Origin: Campylorhamphus procurvoides
Taxonomy: Eukaryota; Chordata; Aves; Passeriformes; Dendrocolaptidae
DNA: 64,000 nucleotides
Direction of reading: 5' to 3'
Assembly (NCBI GenBank): GCA_013396655.1
Contig: WBMV01001233.1
Location: forward strand, 310,533 to 374,532
Below the pieces are notes generated by a model, which worked only from the letters and a program-made list of their open reading frames with translations, made no database searches and was not told where the DNA came from. This document shows, piece after piece, positions 34,700 through 46,740 of this stretch. Numbering within the stretch: the stretch's first letter is position 1; each line of letters begins with the position of its first letter. A program made the position numbers and the translations under genes.

Positions 34700-37600
34700 C
34701 AAAATCTTAAAGAAAATGTTAATGTGAAATATTTGTAAACTGACAGATTATTTCAGGATTAGCCTTGCTAAAGCTGAAAAATGAATGCTTTTTAATTTTA
34801 TTTTTTTTCTTTTAAGAAAAGGCACACAATTTAAGATAAATTAAGAATTTAAGATAAAATCTCCTGGACCATCTAATATCTATTTGAATATGCTACAAGT
34901 TTATCAGAGAGGAATGAAAAATGGCAAATAACCTTTTAGGTCCTAAAGTTCACACCTTCATATTTCAGTGTTTCAGTTTTATAGGCTTGGTTTGGGGTTT
35001 TTTTCTGTCACTTTTGCAAACTCCAAAATCTCTCATGTTGATTTAATGTTGCTTGGTTAATATGTTTAAATATACATTGTATGTGCAAACACATTTAAAC
35101 AAACATATGGGGGATTTCAGCATGATGAATTCCTGCTAGCGTATTTGGCAGTTCTCCTCCTACATTCAGGCTGTTCTATATAATGGACTTAAATGTCTTC
35201 ACAGTACTGTAAATTATTCCTGTGTCATCCTGTACTACTGAAATTTAAAATCCCTATTTCGGTTTCTTTTTCAACTATTTATGATTTATTCCTCTAATAT
35301 ACACGTAAACAGGCTCTCAGCTTCTCTTTCATGCTTTGTCTCCCCTCTTGCCCAACACACACAGAAACACTCATCCAACAGATTTTTCAGTTGCCTGATA
35401 TTTTTCAAAGCTGCCACAGAAATCCTCCTTCATTCACTCCAAGTTTTGTGAGTTAATTTAGTACCAACTCAACCTACTTTTCCTCTGTAGAAAGGGTCAG
35501 AAACTGAGGTGCCTAGGGAAGGAGAAGTGGGTGGCCATGGAAACCTCTGAAAAGAAGGAGGATAAATGGAGTGAACTCTGCAGTTCACAGCTCTGAGGAG
35601 CCAGAGAAATGGTTTGGGGATATTGGCTGTGCATTTTCCTCACAGTCAGTAGTTCCAAACTAAAGAGTAGCATCAAGACACTGTTTCCCTCACAGAAGAT
35701 TGCCAGCAGTCTCTTTGTCATATTAAATTTCCAAGTTCTGTTTAAAATGGAGTGTTGAGATTCAGGCAAAAATTCTGAAAACAGATACTGTGGTCAGGTA
35801 TAGCTGATCATCCTAAATGACAACTCCTGAGCAAACAGACTAAGTATTTGAGACATCTTCCATTTGTATTTGCATCAATACACAGAAGAAATCATGACAG
35901 TCACTCTAAAGTCTCATAATTAAAAAAAAAAAGGACAGCATGTTCATCTTTGCTTATTCAAATTGCCTTAGTCAAAGTCAATATGATAAGCAAATGTATA
36001 CCATGATGAGTAGGAGTTGCACATTCTGAATTGTGATCAGATTAGTTCATCAAAAATTTCTGAAGTACTCAGAAAATACATTCAATAAAATGTACTGGGT
36101 CACCAAACTAAAACATGAACAGGGACAGAAAACAAGATTACAAAGGTTAACAGAATTGTTTATGCATTTTTAACATTGATTTTAAAAATCCATAAAATTA
36201 AATTCTTTTAGGACATAACTGCTCCATGTATTCCAGACTTTGACCCTGACAATATGCAACAGTGATATTTTTACTACTGATAATACCCACCTATTAAAAT
36301 ATGCCTATTCCCTAGCTGGACTTAGAATATTGTAATATTTTGAAAAGAATATACACAATTTTTTAAGTAGTTTAATATAAGTGGTACATAACTGATTAGC
36401 AAAAAACTGTGCTGAACTACAGCTGTGGGCTAGGAAATGCAGTTTCTATTAATTTAGTCCATTGGAAATATAAGCACTCAGGCAAAATTAGGCCCCCTTC
36501 AAATTTCCCTCATTGGATAACTTGGGAATAAAAAAATACTTGTTTATCTTCTCTAATTCAAACAAGTACTGCAACTGTTGTTCTCATTTAAAATATAGAT
36601 GTAAATCATTGACCCAGTTTTGTTCTTATTGTAATACCACAGACTGAGAGTTAAGTTTAAAATGTTTATATGTATGTACATGTGTGTGTTCTTGCATATA
36701 TATATGTATGTATGTGAATGTGTGTCTGTATAGTGCCAAATTGCAAACAGAATAAATGAGAAACTGAAAATAGCTAATATACTGAGTTGCTGCCTGCTTT
36801 CTGGAAATAGTCACCTTGCAATAGAAGGGTAACCAGGCTCCTCTGCTGTAAACATCTGCTTATATTAGTTACGCTCATCAACAGAAGTTAGGTGCAATTA
36901 ATGTATGCAGCTTTAATGAAACATACAAAACAACAATTACAGCCATAATTATAATATAATTACATTGCAATCATATAATCAAAGTAAGCTACATAAAAAC
37001 TTTGCCTTTGAAACAACTCAAAAGAGCACTGTACCTTTGTTAACATCTCGTATCTATCTCTTTGTAACATTTTTTACCTGATATATAGAGAGACAATAGT
37101 ATAAATTTATAGAGAGACAATAGTATAAATTCAAACAGAAATAACAACAATTACAAAACTTACACTGTTTACTTGACAGCCTTGCATGGGTTTTAGGTGC
37201 ATGAAATTTTTACTGAGCAAACTGCTACTCAAGTGCAGATACACTACTTGTATCTCTGGTCTTGTCAAATTCCACTGGGAAAGCAAGTGTGGGTCTGGTC
37301 AACACTGAGGTAGTAGACCTCCCGGGATACATCAGGTGCTGCAGGAAGTGCCACGACAGATTTTGTAAATGGCATCTTTTAAGATAATCTCACAATGTTA
37401 AGTGGCATTGTGGCTTGCACATGCTGCTGTTGGAGGATATGATGCCATTTATGGATACCAAATGAGATATAGCAGTCTTTTATTAGCAGGAAAAGAAAAA
37501 TAAAGTGAAATTTAATGGGTCAGCATGCCTATAAGGAAAGTTGCTTGTTTATTCCTGGTATTTGGGTGACCTAATCAATTCACCTTGCTGCCTAATGACC

Positions 37601-38725
37601 TGTCCAGCCTTTCATGGCTTCTATACTCCTGAAGAGGAAAAAGAAAGGTAATAATGTGGCCCATTTATTTAAAACACAGGAAAAGGACATTTGGTTTTCT
37701 TCTGGGTTTTTTTCTCCTCCCACTCTTTACAAGGATGACAATACTTAAATGGAGATGTTTTCCCATGGGTACATCTCTCATGAATATTGTTTGGGATGTT
37801 TTTCAATTGCTAACTAGATGAAGTTAAAAAATGCCTAACAAACTTTTTATTTTTTCAGAAAATGATGCGTTGTTAAAAACAAGACATATCAGTGTTAGGC
37901 ATCTTTGGTCCCAGGGCTGTCTGGTTATTACTGGTTCATTTATTTTCTCCATAGGTCTGCTTTGTATATAGCATGAAAACAAAATGTCATCTACTTACCT
38001 GTTTTATTTCTTTTAATATTTTTGTTATATTTTTGTTCTCCCAACTGATTGCTGAGAGTCATAGAGCCTACTTTTGAAAGAAATTTTTATTTTAACAAGA
38101 AAATATAATAAATATTAGAAATTTATGTGGCTTTGTATTTTTATTTGAATTAAAGCTATGAACCAAAGCAGGTAGAATAATCAGCTTTGCATAATAAATG
38201 TGTGGTTTACACCTCATTTTAAAACCAGAAAATCATCAAGTCTTTTTTTACTGTCAAAAATTTAAGTAAGAAGGCAGTCAGAGAAAGTTATAATCCAAAA
38301 GCAAATTTCAGGAAAATGGAATCTCACAGAACTCTTCATACTTTTTTCTCAATTATTCATGTCACGGAGAGTTTTGGTCAGGGTACAAGACGACTCGTAA
38401 CAGGGTTAAAACATCAGCATGAGATGTACAACTCCCATCTCTTACACTTCTTTTTTCAGCCTAGCCCATTTAATTTCAAAATTTCACTCACAAAAATTCT
38501 AGTGCTTGAAGATCCTTCCATGTATTAGATTTATATGTGTACAGTTTATAAATCAGGAACAGCTGCAAACTATTTGCAGTTAAATATGCTGAAGATGAAT
38601 TTAGGGATGACACAGTTAATTAATTGGCAGGTTAAAGATCCATATGTTTTTTGTTTAGGCTTTGTTTATCTTTTTTTATTCTTTTCTTTTTTTTTTTTTG
38701 TTAATTTTAGTTGTTTATGCATCAT
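34700..38725. other. AT-rich non-coding DNA, no gene seen
   Basis: Holds a degenerate (TATG/TG)n run at 36665-36735, an exact 24-bp tandem duplication at 37084-37131 and a GC-richer stretch at 37280-37440 that I could not assign. No coding sequence. Confidence 0.5.
37084..37131 (+). repeat. Exact 24-bp tandem duplication
   Basis: The unit TATAGAGAGACAATAGTATA plus AATT occurs twice head to tail without a mismatch (37084-37107 and 37108-37131). It looks like a recent local slippage or duplication. Confidence 0.9.
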
Positions 38726-39572
38726 TGTATTGGGTTTGTGTGACATGGGCTTTGTAGCAGGAGGGCTGCATGTGGCTTCTCTGAGAAGCTGCCAGCTGCC
38801 AGATTGGCGCCCTATATCTGACGGTGCCAATGCCAGCTGGCTCTAAGATGGACCCACAGCTGGTCAAGGCTGAGCCCATTAGCCATGGTGGTACATACTC
38901 TGGGAAAACGTGACACTTTTACAAAGCTCACACTACAATAGGCTCCTCACCACATGAAGGGAAGACCCCACACTGAGCAGGTTTGCTGGCAGGTTATGTG
39001 ACGCAGTTGGGGGACCCATGCTAGAGCAGTCTGTTCCTGAAGGACTGCATGATTTTGAAGGGACCGATACTGAAGCAGTTTGCAAAGAACTGCATCCGTG
39101 GGAAGGGCTCGCACTGGAGAAGTTCACAGAGAAGTCTCCTGCGGGAGGGATCCCATGCTGGACTAGGGGAAGAATGGGGGGAGTCTTCACTGTGAGGAGG
39201 AAGGAGCAGTAGAGACAGTGTATGATGAACTAATCACAGCCCTTATTCCCCATTCACCTGAGCCACTGGGCAGGGAAGAGGTAGAGAAAATCATAAGTGA
39301 AGTTGAGCCTGGGAAGAAGGAGGGGTTGGGAGGAAGGTGTTTTAAAATTTGGGTTTATTTCTCATTATCCTCCTCTGATTTGATTGGTAATAAATTAAAC
39401 TAATTTCCCCAAGTCAATTCTGTTTTGCCTGTGATGGTAATTGGTGAGTGATCTCTCCATGCTCTTATCCCATGAGCCTCTTGGATTTCTTTTTCCTCCC
39501 CTGTCAAGTTGAGGAGGGGAGTGATAGACTGGCTTTGGTGAGTAACTGGCATACAGCCAGGATCAGCTCACC
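38726..39572 (+). mobile_element. Solo ERV LTR (family B, copy 2)
   Basis: Starts TGTATTGGGTTTGTGTGAC and ends near ATCAGCTCACC. Internal landmarks are shared with 5701-6630: GGCTTCTCTGAGAAGCTGCC, CAATGCCAGCTGGCTCTA, TGGTCAAGGCTGAGCCCATT, several CCATGCTGGA/GCAGT units, AATAAA (39389-39394), then CCAAGTCAATTCTGTTTTGC and GTGATGGTAATTGGTGAGTG. Flanks are CATCAT on the left and CCATTAT on the right, at best an imperfect target-site duplication. No internal retroviral sequence adjoins it. Short frames on both strands inside it are LTR sequence, not genes. Confidence 0.87.
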
Positions 39573-40390
39573 ATTATAGTTTTTATTACTCTTTATAACT
39601 CTACCTTTTTTAGTCTCTTTACATGCAAATCTCTAACTCCAGAATCCTTCATTCACTTGGCCAAAATTTACTATTCTGGTACAAATCTCTGTGTAGAGAG
39701 CATTTTCTCTGATACATCTCAAAACTTTAATGATATTCTTATTGTAAATGGATCATTTAAATAATACCATGAAACATTAAAGAAGCATGAAGCAGGGAGC
39801 TAACGATGATTGCTGATTTTTCCCTAAACAGCATCTTACCATTGTAGTTGCATTTTACTTTGTTACTTATTCATAATGAAATTACCAAAGATATTAAACT
39901 AAAGTGAGAAGTGAAATGGATATCTAGTCACATGAGGAAACATCTCTAACTACCAGTGAACCCTGCAATTATGGCATCTTTGATTCATAGGTCTTACTTA
40001 CCTGTGAAAATTATGAGAGACTCTCATCCTGAAGTTGTCCTTTAAATAATGCAGAAAATGTTTTCAAGCTTGTAGTTTCTTTGACTTAAAAGCATCCTTC
40101 ATCAGGAGTAGTAAAAAGTAGCTCTCAAAACAAAAAACAAGTCATATTTTTCTTCAGTCTGCAAATGGGAAACTAAGGAAAGAGGTTTTAATTGTGTTTT
40201 TCAGGATAATGTATACGAACCACATCTGAGGTGCCTTGACATCCTTTATGATGTCTACTAGATTTCTTAACCTGCTAGCACTATGAGTATCTACTAGATA
40301 CTAGGTTAAGAAAAAATAATTGATTTTTTAAGGTGCCTAACTATAATACATTTCACAAGTGATTTTCAGACAAATTATGATTAACTGAAA
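39573..40390. other. AT-rich non-coding DNA
   Basis: Nothing recognised between the LTR and the next CR1 tail. Confidence 0.5.
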
Positions 40391-40612
40391 CTGAAAGTGA
40401 GGAGTTTTAGATTCAATATTAAAAGTAAATTTTTCACTGTGAGGTTGGTAAGGCACTGGAACAGTTGCTTAGAGTTGTGGATGTCCCATCCCTGGAAGTG
40501 TTCAAGGCCAGGTTGGATGGTCTAGTGAAAGGTGTACTTGCACATGGCAGGGAGGTTGGAACTAGATGATCTTTAAGGTTCCTTCCAACCCAAGCCATTC
40601 CACGATTCTATA
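40391..40612 (+). mobile_element. CR1 LINE 3' tail
   Basis: Short 5'-truncated copy of a different CR1 subfamily. It has TTTTTCACTGTGAGGTTGGT, AAGGCACTGGAACAG, CCATCCCTGGAAGTGTTCAA, GGCCAGGTTGGATGG, then GATGATCTTTAAGGTTCCTT and CCACGATTCTATAG. The first part is the ORF2 C-terminus (FHCEVGKALEQ-type), the rest is 3' UTR and octamer. Confidence 0.9.
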
Positions 40613-43600
40613 GTTCTCTGACCTTATTATAGTTTTTTAGCAGATGAAATTAGATGTGATGCACAGTTCATACTGGCATCACTTTTTCAAAACAATGAGA
40701 AGTGATTCTTACAAATGTTTTCTATGTGAAGGCAAAATGAGTAATTTCAAAATGCACACTAGTCAGTTTGTACATTTTCTTACAGGACTTGATACCTGAA
40801 GATTTTTTTTTGGAAAGGCTGTTATCATCTGCAACCAACTATTAATAGAGACCAACCACTAAAGCAAAAAATCATAAATGTGCACAAGATGTTGCTGACA
40901 GTCCAATAAAATCAGCATTTTGCATATGGTGTCTATATAATTCATTGCTCATCCAAAATGTTTTGTGAAGCATTAATTTTAAAAGCGCACTATAAATACC
41001 AATGAAGTCCCAACAGGAGACAAATGTTGAATAATTCCAGTTTTGGAATAAGAGAAGAGAAATTAGCAAAAGAAAGTAGTGTTAAACAGAATATAAATAC
41101 TTTAAGGTTATTTTCTGTTTAGTTTCCTAGTTTTATCTTAGGCTAGAAAGTTGCAATGATATTTTTCAATTCTACAAAACATACTTCAACAATGAAAAAC
41201 TCCTTGCCTATTTCAAGATACCATTTAAAGATGAAAGTCTGATACCCTAAAACTTTTCACTAGGGATCAATGAGTAGGTCTGTGCTGGTTCTGGAAGACA
41301 GTAATGTGCACTGCTTCCAAAAATAGAAATGTAGAAGGAAAAAAAAAGGCATTAAAATAAAAAGAGCAAAAAATGATCAAACAGAAACTTGCACTGTAAA
41401 ATGTTTAATTAATCAAAAAATATTTTTTCTGCATATAATGTGGAAAGACACAGAAATCAGGTTTGATATTGATTTCTGGTCCTGAAAATTTAGGCTATGA
41501 TGTACTCTTATACTAGATCTTGGAATTGACTACTATAAAATAAACTTTTCTAAAAAGTCTTGAAAATTTTATGGTTTTGCCCTCAAGTTGTGAGCTGTTC
41601 AACTTTCATTCAATCCAAAGCACTACTCATTTTCCTGCACATCAATACATAGTACTACCTAGTGTACCCTAGAGGATGTGTTGTGGTTTCTGCTGCAATG
41701 TGAGGACATAGCAGTGCCAATGTCTCATGTCACACCTAACAGCTCTATGTGGATTCTTTTGAAATCCTAGGTCATCTCATACACTACTGGCATTTGGAGA
41801 AGTGCACCAGCTTTTACTGTCTTTCATGGTTTTCTTTCATCAACAATACAGCTTTGTGTTGGTTAGCAGTGGGTTGGTGCAGCAGAATGAAATTTGTTGC
41901 TCTTTTATCAGTTTTTGCACCCTGGACAGATGGCAAACAGGAGTGAGTGAATATCTTCACATTTTCTGGGAAAGTTTTCCTTGTTAGTTGGTTGGGTTTT
42001 TTTTTTTTGTTTGCTTGTTTTTGAGGGTGTTTGGTTGGTTGTTGCCTTTTAATTCTGCTAATCTCATTTTCCAGAATCAAAAATAGCAGTGTTCTAGAGC
42101 ATTATTTCCTCTTCCAGGCAACATTAGCAGTCCCATGTTCCAGCACGGCATGAAATATCCTTATTATTTTCGCTAGCTTTCTGTGCTTTCTCTGTGCTAT
42201 CTGACCGTTTTTCTGCTGCCTCATTTTCTATTTTAATGCAATAATGCACTTTTAATATAAAGAAAATTATAAGAAGAAGAAACAGGCAGACTCAAATGAA
42301 CCCATCTGATGCCTGTAATAGTCTCACAGCAGATGCTGACCTCTTTTAACTTCATGGTGACTAGGGAAAGTAAGCACCCAGAGTTAGGTAAAATTTATTT
42401 AGGACCCAGGTTTCCTTTCTCTGTTGCTTAACATTTCATGTCCTCTTCTCATTTTACCTGCACAAGAGCAGACCTCAAATAATCTGATAAAATATAATGG
42501 GTAATAGAGGAGGGAAAAAGTATTTTCCCTAGTATTTGAATTCTGATTATCCAGATTTATTTTTTTTTAACTAGATTTCCTTCACTAAAAAGGTATAAGT
42601 CCTTTGTCCTCATATTCAAAGAATGCTAGTGGAAGAAAACACAGAAGTCTCCCTAATTTATAGACACACTTGGCAATGATTTACTTTTCACTGTAAGCTG
42701 CTGGTAAAAAAGTAATAATATATCCTTAACCTCTGCCACAACACACAAATTCAATAAGAGATTAATTTTGTGATGTTGTTTCTCAAGTGTTACATAGTGT
42801 CTATACACAATAAGCAGTATTCTATTTCATTGTGCAAGAACCTTTAGTGTAAGTATAATGTATCTGTTTATTTAACAAAATAAAGGAGATGGAGGTGAGT
42901 AGGTACTCCAGGTGCCTCCAGGAGCAGAGATTCTCTTTGCAGTCTATGGACAAGACCATGTTGAAGCTTCTCCATTGCATGAATGACTATGATAGAACAG
43001 ATATATATCTTTCAGCCTGTGGAGGCCTGACATCAGAGGTGGTGGATAGGTCATTGTAAGACTCCAGGTCTAGAGCAGAGCTCAACAAAGGGTTTTATAT
43101 TAAAAACATAAAAGGCTCCAATGAGATCTGCCCTCCGGACACATTAGAAGATACTTCTGTTCTTTTAACACCTTAAAAGAGAGCACAAAGGAGAAACACT
43201 GCAGGCATTTTCTCACAAGGTACTTTAGATAAACTTTAAAAAATGAGAAATCTTGACAAAAGTTTAAAGAGTGGCCTACAACCAAAACAAAGCATTGCAC
43301 AAAGCATTTACCTAGCACACCATACAGCTTAGCAAAATCCAATCCATTTAGTCCAAAATTACCCAGAATATTAAGAAAGGAGAGAAGGAGAAAGACCAAA
43401 GAAAGAGCTACTACTTAAGTCCTATGAGAGTCCAGCTTCCCTAAGACCAAATGACACATCTCAAGCAACAAGGACAGCACGTGTTGCTGCTTTTATCACA
43501 CTGGCCCCCTGTAGCCACCCCTTTCAGCTCACCTCTGGCTCACTGGCCACTCCAGGGCTCTGGAGCGGGGTAAGGAGTGGTGTGAGCGAATCAGAGGCTG

Positions 43601-43814
43601 GATTGGGGGTTTCAGAGGACATGGGGTGAGCATTCTCCTGGAATGCCTTTGATGAACAGCTGCTCCGGGGCTGCCCCAGGACACCTGCAGCACACCTGGG
43701 GTGTGGGATAAGGCATTACCTCACCTCAGTGAGATTCGATTGTCCCTCACTCCCCACAAACACACACACTTGAGTTGGTCTGAGACAATAATTAATATGA
43801 TAATCCAGTGTCTC
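40613..43814. other. AT-rich non-coding DNA; unassigned GC-richer end
   Basis: Contains a G/T-rich tract at 41990-42045 and, from about 43490 onward, a GC-rich block up to the LTR at 43815. That block (GGCCCCCTGTAGCCACCCC, GGCTCTGGAGCGGGGTAAGG) may be repeat-derived, but I recognise no family. No gene seen. Confidence 0.45.
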
Positions 43815-44067
43815 ACGGTCCTGAAGGAAGCTGAAGCCCATGGATAACCCACACTGGGGGAGATGGAGCTGCAGAAAGTAGCTCTTATGGACTGACCACA
43901 GACCCCAATCTCCATCCCCCTGCACTACTCTCTGTGGATGCTAAAAGGAGTAAAACTGAGCTGCAGGAAAAGGCCAAGGAGTGGGGAATAGTGCTTGTGT
44001 TTTAATTTTATCTCTGTTTCTCACCATCATACTCTTTTTGCTGCCAATAAATTAATTTTCCCCAAGT
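43815..44067 (+). mobile_element. ERV LTR (family B, copy 3), left piece
   Basis: Corresponds to the 3' half of the family B LTR: CTGAAGCCCATGGATAACCC, GGACTGACCACAGACC, TCTCCATCCCCCTGCACTAC, AATAAA (44046-44051) and TTTTCCCCAAGTCA. It breaks at 44067 inside the block that in copy 2 reads CCAAGTCAATTCTGTTTTGC; the continuation is found at 46131. The 5' half of the LTR is absent or unrecognisable. Confidence 0.8.
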
Positions 44068-44162
44068 CATGGAATCATAGAATAACCAAATCGTAGACTC
44101 ACAGGACAGTTTCGGTTGAAAGGGACCTGAAAGATCATTTAGTTCCAAAGCCTCTTCCATGG
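44068..44162 (-). mobile_element. CR1 LINE 3' end (outer piece of nested copy)
   Basis: Opens TGGAATCATAGAATAACC and GACTCACAGGACAGTTTCGG, then TTGAAAGGGACCTGAAAGAT and CATTTAGTTCC, the reverse complement of a CR1 tail with octamers. It is interrupted at CATGG (44158-44162) and resumes after CATGA at 45577, where GAGCAGGGACACC continues the element. Confidence 0.9.
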
Positions 44163-45361
44163 TGTTACACATCAGAGCAGCAATTGTTGAGTCAGAGCCA
44201 CCTTGTGGCAGGGGCATGTGTGTGAGTGTGTCTGTGTGTGGGGGGGGGAACAAAGGGGTGGGTCGAACCTCACAGAGGTGGGGTGGCATCATATCCCTCA
44301 TGGCAGCCCTTGGAGCCCACACAGGGAAAGCCCCAAGCAGCTGCCAGTCACAAACAGCCAGGGAAAACCACAACACACCACACCTCCTGGAGCCCCCGAC
44401 CCAGCTCGGGTTGGCAGGGACAGTGAGAACACGGCCCCTCACCCTGGTCTGGGACCCCAGAGTGGCTGGGAGCCAGAGGCCCCGGCTGGGGGGTTTGGCC
44501 ACCAGGACCAGAGCAGGTAAAACCAAAGGCACATGTTTGCTGCGTGTTGCAGCCCTGCCATCTGGATGTGTGAGAGCTGGTCTGCCACAAGGTTCAGTGG
44601 AAACAAAATAATCTGTCTCTCCATCTTTCTCTGTCTTCTTGCTCTCTCTGCTTCTCTTTTCTTGCTCCTTTCTTGATACTTTGGGTCACTTGGAGCTGGA
44701 AGGATTAGATTTTGATTTAAGTGCTGTGGTTTAGTATGTGCTGGGTCAGTATTGNAGCCTCTTCCATGGTGTTACACATCAAAGCAGCAATTGTTGAGTC
44801 AGAGCCACCTTGTGGCAGGGGCATGTGTGTGAGTGTGTCTGTGTGTGGGGGGGGGAACAAAGGGGTGGGTCGAACCTCACAGAGGTGGGGTGGCATCATA
44901 TCCCTCATGGCAGCCCTTGGAGCCCACACAGGGAAAGCCCCAAGCAGCTGCCAGTCACAAACAGCCAGGGAAAACCACAACACACCACACCTCCTGGAGC
45001 CCCCGACCCAGCTCGGGTTGGCAGGGACAGTGAGAACACGGCCCCTCACCCTGGTCTGGGACCCCAGAGTGGCTGGGAGCCAGAGGCCCCGGCTGGGGGG
45101 TTTGGCCACCAGGACCAGAGCAGGTAAAACCAAAGGCACATGTTTGCTGCGTGTTGCAGCCCTGCCATCTGGATGTGTGAGAGCTGGTCTGCCACAAGGT
45201 TCAGTGGAAACAAAATAATCTGTCTCTCCATCTTTCTCTGTCTTCTTGCTCTCTCTGCTTCTCTTTTCTTGCTCCTTTCTTGATACTTTGGGTCACTTGG
45301 AGCTGGAAGGATTAGATTTTGATTTAAGTGCTGTGGTTTAGTATGTGCTGGGTCAGTATTG
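44149..45361 (+). repeat. 606-bp near-identical tandem copies joined by one N
   Basis: Bases 44149-44754 and 44756-45361 are the same sequence (period 607), with a visible difference near the start (CAGAGC versus CAAAGC). A single N at 44755 sits exactly at the junction. The repeat unit includes 14 bases of the flanking CR1 (AGCCTCTTCCATGG), so it is not a biological LTR pair. Unmerged overlapping contigs or haplotypes are the likely cause. Confidence 0.92.
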
Positions 45362-45576
45362 TGGTGGAATGTCTTATCTAGCTTGAGCTCTTTTGAACTT
45401 TGGTCATGTTCCCCTATTTTCTCCCCCAAATTGTCAATAAATATACCTCTCAGGAACAAGACGATGGCTTATTCCCTTGATGGTATCTTGAGGTATTAAA
45501 GAACTCTCTCTATATATATTAAAGTAAACTCCTGGCTGAGCCTGTGAACTTGCAGCATTGAGGCCTGAGTGTTACA
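44163..45576 (+). mobile_element. LTR-like element inserted in CR1, with duplicated interior
   Basis: Bounded by TGTTACACATC and GAGTGTTACA with flanking CATGG and CATGA, a five-base near-duplication that rebuilds a continuous CR1 (CCATGAGCAGGG) when the element is removed. That is good evidence for insertion of an LTR (TG...CA ends). An AATAAA signal lies at about 45437-45442, toward the 3' end. The 1414-bp length is inflated by a 606-bp near-identical repeat. Without it the element is about 807 bp, a plausible solo LTR. The frames of 100-170 codons here come from this GC-rich repeat and are not genes. Confidence 0.65.
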
Positions 45577-46125
45577 CATGAGCAGGGACACCTTTCATTA
45601 GATGAAGTTGCTCAAAGCACCATCCAACCTTGCCTTGAACACTTCCAGGGATTGGGGCATCCAGAGTTTATATGGGCAACCTGTTCCCGTGCTTCACCAT
45701 CATCACAGTAATGAATTTCTTCGTAGTATCTGATCTAAACTCACTGTCTTTCAGTTTAAAGCCATTCTCCCTTGTCCTATCGCTACATACCATTGCAGAA
45801 AGTCCCTCTTCAGCTCTCTTGTAGGTCCCCTTTAGGTACGGGAAGGCTGCTCAAAGGTCTGCCTGGAATCTTCTCTTTTCCACACTCAACCCCGACTCAG
45901 TCTGTCTTCACAGAGTTGCTCCAGCTTTCTGATCATCTTTATGACCCTTGTCTGGACCTGCTCCAGCAGATCCACATCCTTCTTATGTTGAGGGCACCAG
46001 AGCTGTAAGCAGTACTCCAGGGAGGGGTCTCAAAAAGTAGAGGGGCTGGCCACAATTCTTTTGATACAGCCTGGGGTATGGTTGGTTTTCTGGTCTGTGA
46101 ACACACATTTCTGGGTCATGCTAAC
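45577..46125 (-). mobile_element. CR1 LINE (main piece of nested copy)
   Basis: Continues the copy begun at 44068: CATGAGCAGGGACACC, GATGAAGTTGCTCAAAGCAC, CCTTGAACACTTCCAGGG, CCTTGTCCTATCGCTACATA, CAGTCTGTCTTCACAGAG, CTGGACCTGCTCCAGCAGAT, CTTCTTATGTTGAGGGCACC, AAGCAGTACTCCAGGGAGGG and GATACAGCCTGGGGTATGG. These are reverse-complement landmarks of the ORF2 C-terminus and 3' UTR. It ends in a T run (46126-46133) just before the LTR resumes. Confidence 0.92.
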
Positions 46126-46130
46126 TTTTT

Positions 46131-46296
46131 TTTCAGTCAGCTCTGTTTTGCCTGCAGTGGTAAATGATGAGTGATCTCTCTTTATCTTGGTCCACATGAT
46201 TTCCATCTTATTTTCTCCCCCTGTCCTGTGTAGGAGGGGCCATGAGCGAACAGCTCTCTGGGTGCCTGGCAGCCAGTCAAGGTCAGCCTACCACAC
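46131..46296 (+). mobile_element. ERV LTR (family B, copy 3), right piece
   Basis: Resumes the LTR broken at 44067: AGTCAGCTCTGTTTTGCC, TGCAGTGGTAAATGATGAGT, GATCTCTC, CCCCTGTCCTGTGTAGGAGG and GGGTGCCTGGCAGCCAGTCA, ending near GGTCAGCCTACCACA. AGTCA occurs on both sides of the CR1 insertion and could be its target-site duplication. Confidence 0.83.
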
Positions 46297-46740
46297 AAAT
46301 GGTGAGAACTGCATGAGGATGTCAGGGATTTTAAGAACAACTGTCTCATCCAGCAGGTCCAGCTCAGGACTCCTGCCCAGTGCCCTGTGGTCTCTGCTAA
46401 GGCAGAGGGATGCAGCTGCCACTTTCTTGCTTTCAAGTTCAAGCAGTAGCAAAGCTGAGTGCATATCCCAGAGACACAGAAACATACGCAGACACACAGA
46501 GAACATGGACATTGATGATCCCACAGGCAAGACGCTGCCCCCAAGGAGCACCCTCATTCAAGACTCACGCCAGACACAGGCACACACATCCCCTCCTTCT
46601 CTGGGGCTGGCAGAGGCAGAAGGTCGCTAGTGCAGCACACACATCACAGTGCCCAGATTCACAGGCACATGGACATTTGTGGATCCCTTGAGTATCAGCA
46701 CAGCCCCTCTGCCTACCCTGCACCTCTGCTCAGATCCTGT
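46297..46740. other. GC-rich block of unknown origin after LTR
   Basis: A GC-richer segment with many short CACACA/GACACAG units (for example CAGAGACACAGAAACATACG), open in several frames up to 147 codons. The frames start inside the LTR and show no protein motif, so they reflect composition. It could be the interior of the family B element or another repeat. Confidence 0.35.

Noticed and set aside
44159..45218. Long frames (80-174 codons) on both strands as possible genes
   Set aside because: They are the same GC-rich LTR-like sequence read in several frames, duplicated around an N. There are no protein motifs and each strand is open equally.
46182..46691. Frames of 89-147 codons on both strands
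   Set aside because: They start inside the LTR 3' end and run through a GC-rich repeat-like block without any domain signature.
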